A DNA stretch of 64,000 bases from Byssothecium circinans (GCA_010015675.1 ML977006.1:285933-349932); one strand, 5' to 3'. Counted from the first letter of the stretch, positions 32,855 to 44,676 are shown. Numbers and translations are program-made. Notes: generated by a model not told the origin, from the letters alone.

Positions 32855-35800
32855 CTACTTCAGCGGCAGCTCCCGAAACACCCTCTTAAAAATCCCCTTA
32901 CTCCGATACAGATTCACGAGCCTCAACCTCTCGTTATCCAAATGCGCGGAATCGCTCGCCTGGCCGCAGGGTAGATGCGCCGCCGGCGCCCCGAACTCCT
33001 TCTCCAGAAAGCGGATGCTGGGGATCGAGCCTCCTTCCCTGATGTACAGGGGTTTTAGGGGTTTCTGGTGTGCCGGCGTTGTTGTTGTGGTGGTAGTGGG
33101 AGAAGGGGAAGGATCAGGTGGTTCGTCGACGTCGTCGGTTTCGACGGAGCCGTTGGCAAGCGTGTTGGATGTTGTGGGCGAGGGACGGTATTCGGATGGG
33201 GACTGCGGGTTAAGAGAACTGGGGTTGGTGAAGTAATCGGAGCTGTGTTTGAGGGTGTTGGTAGGGTTCATGGAAGAGCGCCGGCGGTTGTGTGTGGGGC
33301 CCCAGACAGAAGATATAGCCCGTTCGAGGGTTTGGAAGATTTCGTTGTTGAGGTCGCCGAGCCAGGGTTCGGCTTGGTGGTCGATGGTGACGGTTAGGGT
33401 GTTTTTTGAATCGAGTTGCTTGAAGACGGATTCGAGGAACGTCTTTAGTGTCGATGCTACTACTGAAGCTTCTTGATTGGGCACGAGACGCGCTGAGAGG
33501 GAGGCTTTGGCTAGTCTCGGAATGATGGTGGAGTTGTCGGGACCGGATGTTTGGAAGCGATGGATAGTGAGCGAGGCCTCTCGCCACCTCCGCATAAGAG
33601 ACTGGGCGAGCTCTTCAGGGTCACCGAGATCAGGGTTGCCACGTAGCAGCGTCTCGGCGATCTCAGCATAGAGTATCTTTTCCTCCTCGGTGAGAGGCAA
33701 GATCGGGTCGTAGAAGTCCGGGATCTGGACCTTGCCGTGGGGGCCAGTCAGCTTGGAGAGAAGCATGACCAGGTCTTTGAGTGGTTCGTCGAGGAGGGCG
33801 CTTCCGTCAACTCCACTGTGAAGATCGGGGTGCTTGCTTTCGATTTGGACGGTGGCATGGATGACGCCTCGTAGGCCATAGGTCAGGCAGGGGACGTGAT
33901 CGTCGAGCCAGTAGCTGTTCGCCAAGAGGATCCAGTCGATGTCGCCAATGAGGTCTTTCTTTGCTTGAATGGCTTGCTCGAAGCCGCGGGAGCCGCTTTC
34001 TTCTTCGCCCTCGATGAGGAAGATGATGTCCGAGCCCAGGCTTTGCTCATTTGCGAGCTCGTGTGCTGCGTAGATGGCTGCCATGATCGGCCCTTTGTTG
34101 TCGGAGATGCCGCGACCATACAGATAGCCGCCTTCGCCGGTCAGAGTGAAGGGGTCGTGTTTCCACTTGCCGTGCTCGTTCTCGGCCGCAATGACATCGT
34201 AGTGACCGTAGAATAGGATCTTCTTTCGCTTGCCTGCAGTAGCGGGATTGCCTTTGAATTTGGCGAAAACGATGGGGTTGTATGGCTCCGTCGTATTCAA
34301 CATCTCGGTGACTGCGCCAAAGTTGCGGAACACTCTACGCAGGAATGAGGCACCTCGCCGGCAATCGGCGCGGTATTTGGGGAGGGACGAGACGGTGCGG
34401 AGCGATATGAATTCATTGAGCGCTTCCACCATGAGATCTACCCAGCATTAGGATGGTGATGGAATTTGATAGGACAGACTGACCATTGTTGTTTCTCTTC
34501 GCATTCCCACTTGGGCTCGCGCAGTCCTGCACCTCCCATATCACAATAGTGTTGTCATTTCCACCAGTGACGAAAGTAGATTTATCCTCGGAGGTGGTGA
34601 ATGCCGAGGCTAGGATGAGCCCGTTGTGCGCTTTGAAAGTAGAGACCGTCTCGTAGTATTGGTTGTATTTCTAGACCGTATGAGTCGGGTATAAGTTCAT
34701 TATTCTTCAGCGAACTTACATGGACCTGTCCGGATATACCTCCCGCGAAAAGATGACCTCCACCAAGACTCAATGTCAACACATCGCCCGTGTCGGCCTT
34801 CAGACTCCTGACTAGCTGCCGCGTCTCCAGATCCCACACATTGACCTCGCCGTCAAAGCGTCCACTGTAGAGGAAGGACCCGTCTCGTGCGATGGATAAG
34901 ATAGACTCGCCCTCTTCTCTGCCATCCTCCAGGGTGTAGATATTCGATAGAGCCCCGCCATTGACTGCATCTATCCTCCAAAGCACTATTCGACCGTCTC
35001 CACCTCCTGAAACCAGCACTTCCTCTGAGGGAGCTTCAGGGAGAATGCCCTTGCCCAGGAGCATGCAATACACGTATCCGTAATGCGCGAATTGCCGTAC
35101 ATCCTGCTTGTCAATCTCGAGATATTGGCCTCCTACTGCATCCTTCAGATTTCCGTGTGCACCATGTGGTTTTGGTGTCTGCACACCGCCGGGTCCCGTC
35201 GAATCGAAGAAGCGGTTCTTCCGTTCTGACGGGTGCGATGCGAGGGTCGGCCGTGGTCGGAGGTCTTTTTCTTTCAAATCGTACCACTATGCTGTCAGCT
35301 TGAATCTCTCTACATGGGCCACGGGAAGGTTTCCTACCTGTATGCTTGTGTTCTGTGCGCCAAGGTATACCGTGTGATGGTACGAGGAATACGCAACGCA
35401 GAAGATGTCACCGACATCATACGGCGACCAGAGCGCATAGAGGCGGATGAATTTTGACGTGCACCAGACCTATTCAATCAGTATACGGCTCCTGTCCCTG
35501 ACCATGGCTACCTACATTGATAATTGGATCCGTCGCGCTCGAAAAGAGCAGTGTCTGATCCTGCGAAAGACACAAGCCCAGAACACTCCCTCGATGTGCC
35601 TCAATGGCCTTCCTTCGCTCATATGTCCCCAGACTGTAGACCTGCCATCAATCAGCTCTCCATCCCATCCCCCACGCCTACTCCCCCAGCACGTACCAAT
35701 ATTTCGCCCCCCTGCGTGCCCGCAAAGATACAGCTCTCCGAAACCGCAAGCGCCAGGATCGATTTATCATGCTTCATGCGATGCGAGAGAATAGGCGCGG

Positions 35801-36495
35801 AAGCCGCGGTGCCTTTCGGCAGTGCGATCGCCTTCTCCATAGTGCCGTCATACTGCGGCGCAGGCACTGTCATAAGAAACGCAGGTTAGCAGCCGGCATG
35901 CAGGACTCGGTGGAGATGTTTGGTGTTTAGCCGCATGGTCGCGTGCGTGTGGGGAGAATCGAGATGCGTGTCGTTATGCCTGACGCGATGACGAGATGGG
36001 CCCTGGCTAGCGTTGCGGGCCGATCCACCTTTGATGTTTTTCCGTCTTTCAACGCCAGCGACGACAGCATCTAAGTGTCCAGATGGAGATATTGCATATT
36101 ATTTGTCCAAGATATCATGGAGGCTTGTCTGTAGGGACCGGCGCTTCTGATTGATGTGAAAGATACGTACCATCGGCAACCCCACCCTTCACATCCACCG
36201 AAGTTATCGATCTCGCGCACGGCTTCTCCGCAGAAACAGAGCACATGGTCCTCCCAGCCGTCCCACACGCGCTCAAAAGATGTAGAAGAAGATGCTGATC
36301 CTCCCAGTCTTTTTCAAATTCTTCTCGTACCCAATGGCGTTGCTGGATGCAGGAGAGCGGCGCAGGTGTAGCTCCACCAACTGCGCTGCTGGAGGATAAG
36401 GAAAGGCCGACCGACGTGGCAGAAGATGACTCCTGGATCGAAGACGATTCGGAATCGGAGGCATATTGCTGCTGGTGCTTGGCCGTATCGCCCAT
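32855..36495 (-). CDS. DUG2: DUG2: WD40-M20 subunit of the glutathione degradosome
   Basis: Spliced on the minus strand from 36495-36171, 35866-35697, 35641-35516, 35469-35338, 35286-34720, 34670-34484 and 34437-32855 (1,029 residues, all junctions in frame). The N-terminus is Ser-rich. WD40 repeats follow to about 490 (LFSSATDPIINVWC, LVSGGGDGRIVLW, FVTGGNDNTIVIWEV). The last ~525 residues are an M20 metallopeptidase-like domain with YGHYDVI (His581), GRGISDNKG (Asp615), IEGEEESGS (Glu647-648) and HPDLHSG. This fusion is characteristic of yeast Dug2, which with the amidotransferase-like Dug3 cleaves the gamma-glutamyl bond of glutathione in the cytosol. A low-complexity insert (about 880-980, Ser/Pro/Thr-rich with a run of seven Thr) splits the C-terminal part of the peptidase domain. 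The long first intron (35867-36170) keeps phase and could hide a further exon. Confidence 0.88.
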
Positions 36496-38750
36496 GATGA
36501 GGTATCTGGCTGACCGCTCCCGGATTTGCTGGCCGTGCGTGAAATGGCGAGCTTGTGCGAGGGTATGGCGAGATCTGCTGTTGTTATCCCTTGGGTTTCT
36601 GTCCGTACAAGCCGACGAGTTTGAAGCTGTCGTGAAGGTGTCTGTTAAGCATCTACAATACAGTACAATTCACTCCTATATTCGTTCGTCTCTTTTGCTT
36701 TACAGTCCAAATATCAAGCAAGCGCGACTTCGGGACGCGTCTGCCTTGGCTGTCCTATTGACTGCAAGGTCTTACCGTGAGTGAGGCTCTTCCGCTTCCT
36801 GGCTTCACATTCTTCTTCATAGTCCAGTCACTACGAGAATCTTATTTAGAGGCAGAGATACGTGGTGACTGCCACGCCGGGTACCTTGCGGTTTAAGGCG
36901 AACGGTGGTACAAGGATTGCACCATCGATATTCACAATCTGTGTTGCACGATTCGCAACATCTAGCTGTGTCAATAGGTGCTTTTCTCTCCCGGAGGTAG
37001 ATACAGCCATTAGTTAATCACACGGACATCACTGTAGCGCCCCAGACAAACTTGACTGTTGGGATCGTTGTCAGGCTTGCTACGGACATGGATGGATGGC
37101 ATAGGATATTCATGCTTACACTCTCACTCTATTTGAAAATTCCCATACTCAATTTCGATACCTCGTTTCTCTCTCCTCCACGCTCTCCGCGCCAAATAAT
37201 TGTGCAGCCCAACGGAGGCAGGGGGAAACGGCTAAATGCGGCTCGTAGAAAAATGCAGCTCGCTGCAAACAGATTGGCTTCGCGCAGGCCTGCTTCTTGG
37301 GGCTGCGATCTTCGTTGATCTCGAGAGGCGTCTCCCAATTGTACGGATGGTGTGGTTGCACGAGTTGGTTGGCGGGTCGAAATGTAAGATGCTCAACTGT
37401 GGATGGATGAAGATGAATATCGCCCAGCAGTATTTGTCAAATCAATGAGAACCATTGGAAGCCAGGTCATGCAATGATGTATTGCCGCTTAAGGCGCGTT
37501 CTACAGACAAAGACGTAAGTGACGTACTGTTGGGATGATGTGGAAGCCACCACGACTGCAAAGAACCTCGGTCTAAGCCCAAGACATACCGAGTGCTTGA
37601 CCTCAAACCTCGAGTAGTAATGAATTTTACAGATATTTACTCCCGCAAAAACCCACCGCAAACCTCCCACAACCAGCGCATGAGTGTTCTCTGCCCCGCT
37701 ACTACCCCGCATTCTTCATGAGCCTCGGGCTGTAGGGTCTCGACCTCAAAGCTGCATTTCATGACGACGCACCGCCACCACCGCCACATGTGGCGCAGTT
37801 TCACCATTCCAGCTAGGAACCATTCCATCCGCCATCACAAGCAAGCTGAGCGGAATATCAGCTCTGACTTGACACCACCCTACTCGATTATCTGCACAGG
37901 CATACAAAAGTACCGTAGTGTGGTAAAGTAAAGGTACACCTTCCCCGGGTATCACCGTTCCAAGTTCTCGTCCTTTGGGCAGCAACGCAACGCAACGCAA
38001 GATTTCCCTCACGCATGTACATGTACATGCGTCTGCATCGATCTCGCTGCAGACTGGCTCGTGACACAAGAGAAACGTGAGGTTGACCACTCCCAACAGC
38101 GACACGTACCCAGGCGCTGCAGCAATAACGCATGGTAGCAGTTTCGGCGAATGGTAGAGGGTTGCTGGGCGTGTACCGTGGTAGGTGGTAAATGCACAGT
38201 GATACGCGCCCGCATATTCCCGCCCGCCGCATCGTCCAGACGACTCCACACGAGTGACAGTGTGACACGCCGTTTCTTTGACTCTCCGACTCTCCCCTTC
38301 CGCCTCCCCGATCGGCTTCATATCCGTGCCCACGAATTATGACTGACTGCCAGCGCTGTGACCGTCGTTAACCCCCCCAGCCGCCGCCAATGGACGAAAG
38401 CATGAAACCTGCCGCTTCACTGTAGCACGCGCCTGTAATCGTCGACTTCGCGCCCGTCTTCACAGCCCTACACCCATAGTTGATAGTTAAAAGAGGGTCC
38501 GCTCGGCCTGGCGGTGTCCACCGTCAGCAGTCTTCAAAGTGGAGAGAGAAGGTGGAGCTCGCACCAACCATCGGAAATCCACGACGCTTGACCGCCATTC
38601 GCCGTATCCGATACAAAGTACATCTCACAGGTACTTGTAGACCAAGTATCCGCCGGCACGCAGCACGCAGCACGCAGCACGCCGCCCAACGTTGCACTGC
38701 GCCTGTCACGAGCTGCGCTCTGGGAGCCGCAGCTGCAATAATTACCCGCC
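36496..38750. other. 2.25 kb intergenic stretch, divergent promoters
   Basis: DUG2 and the gene at 38751 point away from each other, so this DNA must hold both promoters. I see no supportable gene. The minus-strand frame 37746-38333 (195 codons) has no recognisable features. Short repeats include GCAACGCAACGCAACGC near 37981, a CATGTACATGTACATG palindrome near 38014, and GCACGCA repeats near 38655. Confidence 0.55.
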
Positions 38751-40107
38751 ATGGGCATTGGAGAGACCATCACCGTCATCAACAAGTCGGGCAAGGTAGT
38801 GAGCAGTGTGAGTCTCCCGGGCCCGCTACCTATATGCAGGTACTGACCGCCTGCAGAGCAAGCACATTGTCAACGTCTTCAAGGAGGCCAAATCCGCATA
38901 CCGCGAGCGCAAAGCTGAGATCAAAGCGGAGCGCGATGCCGCCGCCATCTCGGAGAAGAAGCTGCGTGAGGGCGTGAAGTCGATACGCCTCGACGATGAC
39001 GTGCGGTCGCGAGCGTCTTCGCGCCATTCAAAGCACTCGAGAGCGACCCACCGCTCGCCCCGTCACCCGCCCCTCGAGCGAGGTTTCACCGACAGCTTCT
39101 ACGCCAACGATGCCCCGCCGCGCAACCGTCACCGCTTCGAGATGGATCTCGCCGGCGATGCCCAAGACGCCCACAGGATGGAGCTCGTGCGGAGACATAC
39201 CGAGGCCTTTGTCCAGCCACCGCCGGAGAGGACGTCGCGGTCGCGCTCAGAGTCGCATATCGACATGGACCTCGCCTACGGCGACATCCCCCCGCCGCTG
39301 CCCATGAAGAAGTACGACGACGCCGAGCTGCGCGAAAAGGCATCCAAACTCACCATGCTCCTCGACGAAGCAAACTGTCTGCAGCACTCAGTCACCACGA
39401 CCATTGAGAACCTGCAAAAGAACCCCGATGCCTTGGCTGCTGTGGCCCTGACCCTTGCCGAGATCAGCACCATGCTCGGAAAAATGGGCCCGGGTGTTCT
39501 GATGTCATTCAAGGGCGCTTTCCCTGCCATTGTCGCTCTACTCGCGAGTCCGCAGTTTATGATCGCTGCCGGTGTGGGTGTTGGAGTCACCGTCGTCGCG
39601 CTTGGTGGCTTCAAGATCATCAAGAAACTGCAAGCCAAGAAAGAGGAAGCGCTTATGATGGAAGAACCGCTACAATTCGCTTCCACGCCGCAAGAAGTAC
39701 CTAGAGAAGAGTCGTTCAACGGCCTCGACGAACTGGAGGCTCCTGAGCTGGGGCGCATCGAGCTGTGGCGCCGCGGTATCGCCGACGTCGAAGCTGGCAG
39801 CCAGGGCACTACCGTCGACGGCGAGTTCATCACTCCCGGCGCGACGCGACATCTCGTCGCTGAAGGCGTGCTCGACGAAGACGACATGAAATCGCGTCGC
39901 AGCACGCGGTCGCGCAAAGATAAAGATGCAAAGTCTCGCCGCAGCGCCAAGACAGAGCGCAGCTCGAAGACTACCAAGACGAGCAAGACGTCCAAGACGC
40001 ATAAAACCTCCTCGACGGTTTCGCGCAGCAGCACTTTCAAGGAGAAGAAGCAGAAGGAGCCTTCGCTCATCAAGACGCTGTTCCGATCGCACACCATGGC
40101 GCACTGA
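38751..40107 (+). CDS. Membrane protein of unknown function with N-myristoylation-like start
   Basis: Exons 38751-38807 and 38857-40107 join in frame (435 residues; junction GKVVSS-SKHIVNVF). The N-terminus MGIGETITVINKSGKVV places Gly2 and Thr6 as in the N-myristoylation consensus. It is followed by a highly charged helix (AKSAYRERKAEIKAERDAA). A Ser/Arg/His-rich linker, a helical region (about 140-235) and a hydrophobic segment at about 240-270 (PAIVALLASPQFMIAAGVGV) come next. The C-terminus is strongly basic and Ser/Lys/Thr-rich (SKTTKTSKTSKTHKTSSTVS). I recall similar uncharacterised proteins in other Pezizomycotina but cannot verify that here. No function is assigned. A membrane-tethered scaffold is possible. 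Confidence 0.8.
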
Positions 40108-40959
40108 ACGTCTTCGCACAACCCCAACGACGATAACGGCCTCATAGGAGTCGTGATACCTTGACGTCACGAGGCATGTTTCATATACTTTTTTTTCTTC
40201 CTGTTGATTAACATAGCGTTTGGCGTATTTTCCGTGTCGTCTTTCTTGTCTTGCATACCGCGTGCCACTCTAGACCAGCGCGGTTCACATCCGATTGGTG
40301 TCAATACGTTTATCCATGTTTTCTTTTCTCCTTTGCTTCGGAGTCTGAGCGTTTGTTCTGATATCATGTTGTTTTTTTATCGTCTCTCGTTTTTGTTTTT
40401 TGTTGCTTTTAATTTTCATGTTCAATGCTTTTGTCTGATACGCGCCTTTCCTTTATAAAAGGCATGTTAGGTAACCTCACGCGTGCGCTTTTTGCTTGCG
40501 AAGATAACAACAATACGTTTCACCCACTCTGAACATTTACACCACCAGGCCATCTGCTCTCTTTTACCTTTCTTTTAAGTCTTTAATGATGGCGTTCGTG
40601 CATTCGCTTACCGCACCTACCTCTCGATTCTCGAGCACATTATCCATGCATCGCATCCACCAGATTCCAAACAAAGAACCCACAAAGTTCGCCGCCCGCG
40701 CACAGTCAATCCTCCCCTCCAACTAGCTGCACCACCCCCATCAAAGGACCACAGACCCTAAGCGACATCGACGTTTGCGGCCGCGTCAACGTTGGTCTTT
40801 TCTCTCAATGTTCCTTTTTCCATCGCTTTCTAATGATACTGCACCTTACTATACGTCAATATAGCCAGCGGCCCTCGAGCTCCCGAGAACGAAGTAGACT
40901 GAGCACGACGTGATTGTTGGTATTTTTCCCGACAACGGTAAATAATCGTCATCGTGCAA
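40108..40959. other. Intergenic stretch with 3' region and promoter
   Basis: No gene is supported. T-rich runs (40186-40200, 40370-40420) follow the stop of the previous gene. The DNA before 40960 is pyrimidine-rich, as expected for a promoter and leader. Confidence 0.6.
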
Positions 40960-43900
40960 ATGTCTTACCTTGGAGTCCCGTCCCCCTATTACGAATCCGA
41001 AGATGATGGAGCGGGGAGTGGGGTAGATACTGGAGTAGATGTTGGGGCGGAGAGTGGGTTAGAGGAAGATGAAGAAGAAGAAGGCGAGGCTGAGGATGTG
41101 GATGTGGATGAGGATGGGGATGAGGATGGGGATGGGGATAGGTCACCCGTTATGTCATCTGACAGTCCGGACGACTACGATGACGACGGGTTCGCGGACG
41201 GGGATTTTGCGGACGAGGATTTCGCGGACCTGGATCGGGAGCCTAGGGTCGATGCTGGTGTTCATCCAGACGTGGCTGATGCTTTTAGAGAATTGCAAGA
41301 GGAGATGGGTGTCAGGGCGCTGGGGGATGATGATGGTGATGGGCAGGGTGGTGGGGATGAGGCGCCTGAGAATGCTCAGGTAGGACGGGCAGAAGTTGTG
41401 TCCCTTGGTTTCGATATCGACAACACTCCTTCACCGAAGATTGGGATACCAGCGCTACCAGATCATATGTCATCCGATCCCTTTGTCGAACTGACCCCTT
41501 CACAAAGCGAAGAAGCAGAACTGAAATACGTCGTCGATGGCCTCATAATCTATCTCAGAGAAAACCTTCCACCGACGGATATAGAAGACCTCGTAAACGA
41601 CATAAATGCAGCCAAACGCGAGGATCAAGTCCACGTTCTGCGCACCCACTACATTATAAACGAAAACCTACGCCCGCACATGTTCCAATACGCTCAAGAC
41701 ACCGCGGGCGAGATCAGCGACGGCCTCGTGGAATTCTACAACGTGGTAAACCCGACGATGGCAGAGCGCAAAAGGATCGACGAAGCGCGCCGCTCGGAAG
41801 TCGACGACCCCGACGAACAAGATAAACGGCAAGAAGCCTTCGACGAGGCCGTCGGAGAGGTAAAGCTCGATTGGGAAGAGCGGTACAGAGCGCATCCGGC
41901 GCCCGCATGTCGCCACTTCCTCCGCTGGTGTGTAGAAGAACATTGCAGAGAGGAATTCAACGGCATCGACGAAGACGAGCTAAATTTCCCGCCAACCGTC
42001 AACATGTTCTCAGGTCTGCAATTCGAGTCCGCGCAGCGGAAGTGGACCGCCGAGATGGATAAATTGTCGTCGGACCAACGCGCCGCCGCGCTCGAGAAGA
42101 TGTACATGCAAGACGCCAAGATGCAGAACTTGGCCAACGAATACATACGCCGCCATACGGAGGGGAAAGAGCGGGAGCAAATCCAGGAACACATCGCGAA
42201 AAGCTACCAACATGCGATTAGAAACGCGTACCGCAACCTCAACTTCGCCGCTGACAACACCGCCATCCCGCCCGAGCTCCGCGGGCAGAGCCTCGCGTTT
42301 GTGTATGACCATGTCAGCAGAGCGGCGGAGAAGAAACGCGGGCCGGCGAGAGCAGATTTCAAACAAACGAGACGGATCTTCGAGGATGTGAATGCCCACG
42401 AGATGCCTCTCGTCGCGTGGTCTACGCGACCAGCAAAAGAACAAGAAGTTATTACACTTCTCCTGCAGAACATCGCTGCGAACTGGTGTCTTCTCGGCGC
42501 TATTGAAGCGTTCCCGCGGGAACTCCGGCTCCTTGTTTCGCGGGATGTGCTGAGGGATCAGATCGGATATAACGCGGCCCTCGATCCGGAGGATATGCGG
42601 AATTGGCCGCTGAGGCTGCTGGATCTGATTGAGCAGTTGAGTAGGCATGTGGGGTGGAGCTGTGAGGATGCCGTGGGGATGGTGGGGGAGTACAAGGCGT
42701 TTCGGTTGAGGATGGGGAGGATGGAGGGGAGGACGTGGATGGTGGAGGGTGAGGTTGAGGCTGCGATTGAACTTGCGGATCGGGCTGTGGATAGGAGGGA
42801 TGTGAGGGTTAGGTTGGGGTTGGACGAGGAAGAAGAAGGAGGAGGAGGAGGAGGAGGAGGAGGAGAAGAAGAAGAAGAAGAAGAAGAAGAAGAAGAAGAA
42901 GAAGAAGAAGAAGAAGAAGAAGAAGAAGAAGAAGAAGAAGAAGAAGAAGAAGAAGAAGNNNNNNNNNNAGAAGAAGAAGAAGAAGAAGAAGAAGAAGAAG
43001 AAGAAGAAGAAGAAGAAGAAGAAGAAGAAGAAGAAGAAGAAGAAGAAGAAGAAGAAGAAGAAGAATCCTCCAGCGAATCGAATTCCAGCAATTCTAACTC
43101 CAACTCCTCCTCCAACCCATCCAACGACGATGACGGCGACCACGACGACGACGAGGACATGCCGCTCATACCCGACAACCCACAATTCCTCGACGAGACA
43201 GAAGAAGTAGAAGATACACACAAGCCCTCCCACAGCAAACCCCCAACACGCTACGACAAAAACGGGAAGAAGATCGGTACGAAGAGGAAGAGGAGCTGGG
43301 GAAGTAGGAACTATAAACCGTATTATTATATAACGCTCCCATCCTCCGACCTGCAATTCCTCGACGAGATACAAGATGTAGGGGATGTAGACGTAGACGT
43401 AAACGTAAACTCCGACGGCAAAACCCTAACGCGCTTCGATAAAAACGGGAGGAAGATCGGGACGAAGAGGAAGAGTAGGAACTATAAACCGCAGTATTAT
43501 TATCCGGGGAGGAAGAGGGTTAGGGTTGAGGATGAGGATGGAGAATCGGATGATGATGGTGGGGAGGGGGCGGGGTTGGAGTGGTTGGGTGGTGGGGATG
43601 ATCCGGCATGTCCGCATCCCCTATCGTCACCCGCTGCGGAGTTTGGGGATGGGGATAGCAATGGGGATGGGGGTGTTTGGCCGGGCTTGGGACCGGGCTT
43701 GGGACTTAGAGATGGCACGGCATCACCCATATCATCCCGTTCCAGTTCCAGTTCCTCGTCCTCATCCCCATGCGATCCTCCAGCTCCAGAGGTGCCAGAT
43801 CCTCCACAGCGCTTTTCCCCGCCGCGGAAAAGTCCATTCGCGCCTTCCAACTTCCCCACGTCGTCGAAACCATCGGCACCGGCACCGGCACCGTGTGATC

Positions 43901-44676
43901 AGAGTTGGTTATACCACGCCGCTCCCGACGCCGAATCCCCGGATGAAATCGCCATCACAGTCACACCCTCCGTCTCTGCATCTACATCCTCCTCGACATC
44001 GAAAGTAAAATCCAGGTCCTCGGAATCGTCCAAACCATCAGCACCACAGGACCCGGACTGGTTGCACTACAGACCTGCTACACCTGCTACATCAGCATCC
44101 GCATCCTTATCCACATCCACATCCACATCGTCTGAGCCGAAACCGCCAGCGCCGCTGGACTTGGACTGGTTATACTACGTCCCCCCCTGGGGCGAAAATC
44201 TCACCACTACTACTACTGCTGCTGCTGCCACGGCGGATATCGATGCGGGTGCTGATGCTGATGCTTGGGAAAAGGATGCGCTGACGCCGGCGTGTAGTCC
44301 GAGACTGAGTGGGGAGTATGTTGTTGATTTTAGCGGGGTTGAGGGGTTTGCGGATGGGGAGTTCGGGGGTTTGGGGGATGGGGGGGATGATGGGTTCACG
44401 GGGGAGTTGGAGGTTAGTTCTAGTTCTAATTCTAGCTCCAATCTCGCCGAGGGGTTTTATGGGCTTGAGATTGAGGGAGATGGAGACGGTGATGGTGGGT
44501 TGGCGGGTTGTGGCGGGGGTTTTGGGGAGGAGTGGGTGGAGGATAGTGGTGTGGGAGGTGTTGGGGGGTTGGCTGGGAGGGAGAGCGAGAGATATAGGGA
44601 GACGGGGAGTGGGAGGGAGATGGTGACGCAGATTGTGTTAACGGAGGGGGAAGCTTTGAGGATTTCGGCTGTGTAG
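40960..44676 (+). CDS. Large acidic nuclear-type protein with poly-Glu tract, function unknown
   Basis: One uninterrupted frame of about 1,238 residues starts at MSYLGVPSPYYES. The frame opens six bases earlier at a GTG, so the ATG at 40960 is preferred. Order of features: acidic Asp/Glu/Gly-rich N-terminus (1-150); a 450-residue helical region without a recognised domain (about 160-610, e.g. ADLKYVVDG-like, HFLRWCVEEHCREEF, FRLRMGRMEGRTWMVEG); Gly then poly-Glu (about 625-705); a Ser/Asn stretch; two copies of a basic module ending GTKRK and NYKP; an acidic linker; three D-x-D-W-L-like motifs; a Gly/Asp-rich tail. The basic modules look like nuclear localisation signals. The poly-Glu tract contains an assembly gap of 10 Ns, so its length and the frame across it are not certain. 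No family was recognised. Confidence 0.65.
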   Translation: MSYLGVPSPYYESEDDGAGSGVDTGVDVGAESGLEEDEEEEGEAEDVDVDEDGDEDGDGDRSPVMSSDSPDDYDDDGFADGDFADEDFADLDREPRVDAGVHPDVADAFRELQEEMGVRALGDDDGDGQGGGDEAPENAQVGRAEVVSLGFDIDNTPSPKIGIPALPDHMSSDPFVELTPSQSEEAELKYVVDGLIIYLRENLPPTDIEDLVNDINAAKREDQVHVLRTHYIINENLRPHMFQYAQDTAGEISDGLVEFYNVVNPTMAERKRIDEARRSEVDDPDEQDKRQEAFDEAVGEVKLDWEERYRAHPAPACRHFLRWCVEEHCREEFNGIDEDELNFPPTVNMFSGLQFESAQRKWTAEMDKLSSDQRAAALEKMYMQDAKMQNLANEYIRRHTEGKEREQIQEHIAKSYQHAIRNAYRNLNFAADNTAIPPELRGQSLAFVYDHVSRAAEKKRGPARADFKQTRRIFEDVNAHEMPLVAWSTRPAKEQEVITLLLQNIAANWCLLGAIEAFPRELRLLVSRDVLRDQIGYNAALDPEDMRNWPLRLLDLIEQLSRHVGWSCEDAVGMVGEYKAFRLRMGRMEGRTWMVEGEVEAAIELADRAVDRRDVRVRLGLDEEEEGGGGGGGGGEEEEEEEEEEEEEEEEEEEEEEEEEEEEEEEXXXXEEEEEEEEEEEEEEEEEEEEEEEEEEEEEEEESSSESNSSNSNSNSSSNPSNDDDGDHDDDEDMPLIPDNPQFLDETEEVEDTHKPSHSKPPTRYDKNGKKIGTKRKRSWGSRNYKPYYYITLPSSDLQFLDEIQDVGDVDVDVNVNSDGKTLTRFDKNGRKIGTKRKSRNYKPQYYYPGRKRVRVEDEDGESDDDGGEGAGLEWLGGGDDPACPHPLSSPAAEFGDGDSNGDGGVWPGLGPGLGLRDGTASPISSRSSSSSSSSSPCDPPAPEVPDPPQRFSPPRKSPFAPSNFPTSSKPSAPAPAPCDQSWLYHAAPDAESPDEIAITVTPSVSASTSSSTSKVKSRSSESSKPSAPQDPDWLHYRPATPATSASASLSTSTSTSSEPKPPAPLDLDWLYYVPPWGENLTTTTTAAAATADIDAGADADAWEKDALTPACSPRLSGEYVVDFSGVEGFADGEFGGLGDGGDDGFTGELEVSSSSNSSSNLAEGFYGLEIEGDGDGDGGLAGCGGGFGEEWVEDSGVGGVGGLAGRESERYRETGSGREMVTQIVLTEGEALRISAV
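42835..43065 (+). repeat. GGA then GAA trinucleotide repeat encoding poly-Glu
   Basis: A short (GGA)n run is followed by a long near-perfect (GAA)n run on both sides of the assembly gap, ending at 43065. It lies inside the acidic-protein gene. The true copy number is unknown because of the gap. Confidence 0.9.
42959..42968. other. Assembly gap of 10 Ns inside the GAA repeat
   Basis: Ten Ns interrupt the (GAA)n tract. Ten is not a multiple of three, yet the frame before and after both read Glu. The number is probably a placeholder and not a measured length. Confidence 0.95.

Noticed and set aside
37746..38333. 195-codon minus-strand frame upstream of DUG2 and the 38751 gene
   Set aside because: No domain, no sensible start context, and it contains short simple repeats; likely chance in GC-balanced DNA.
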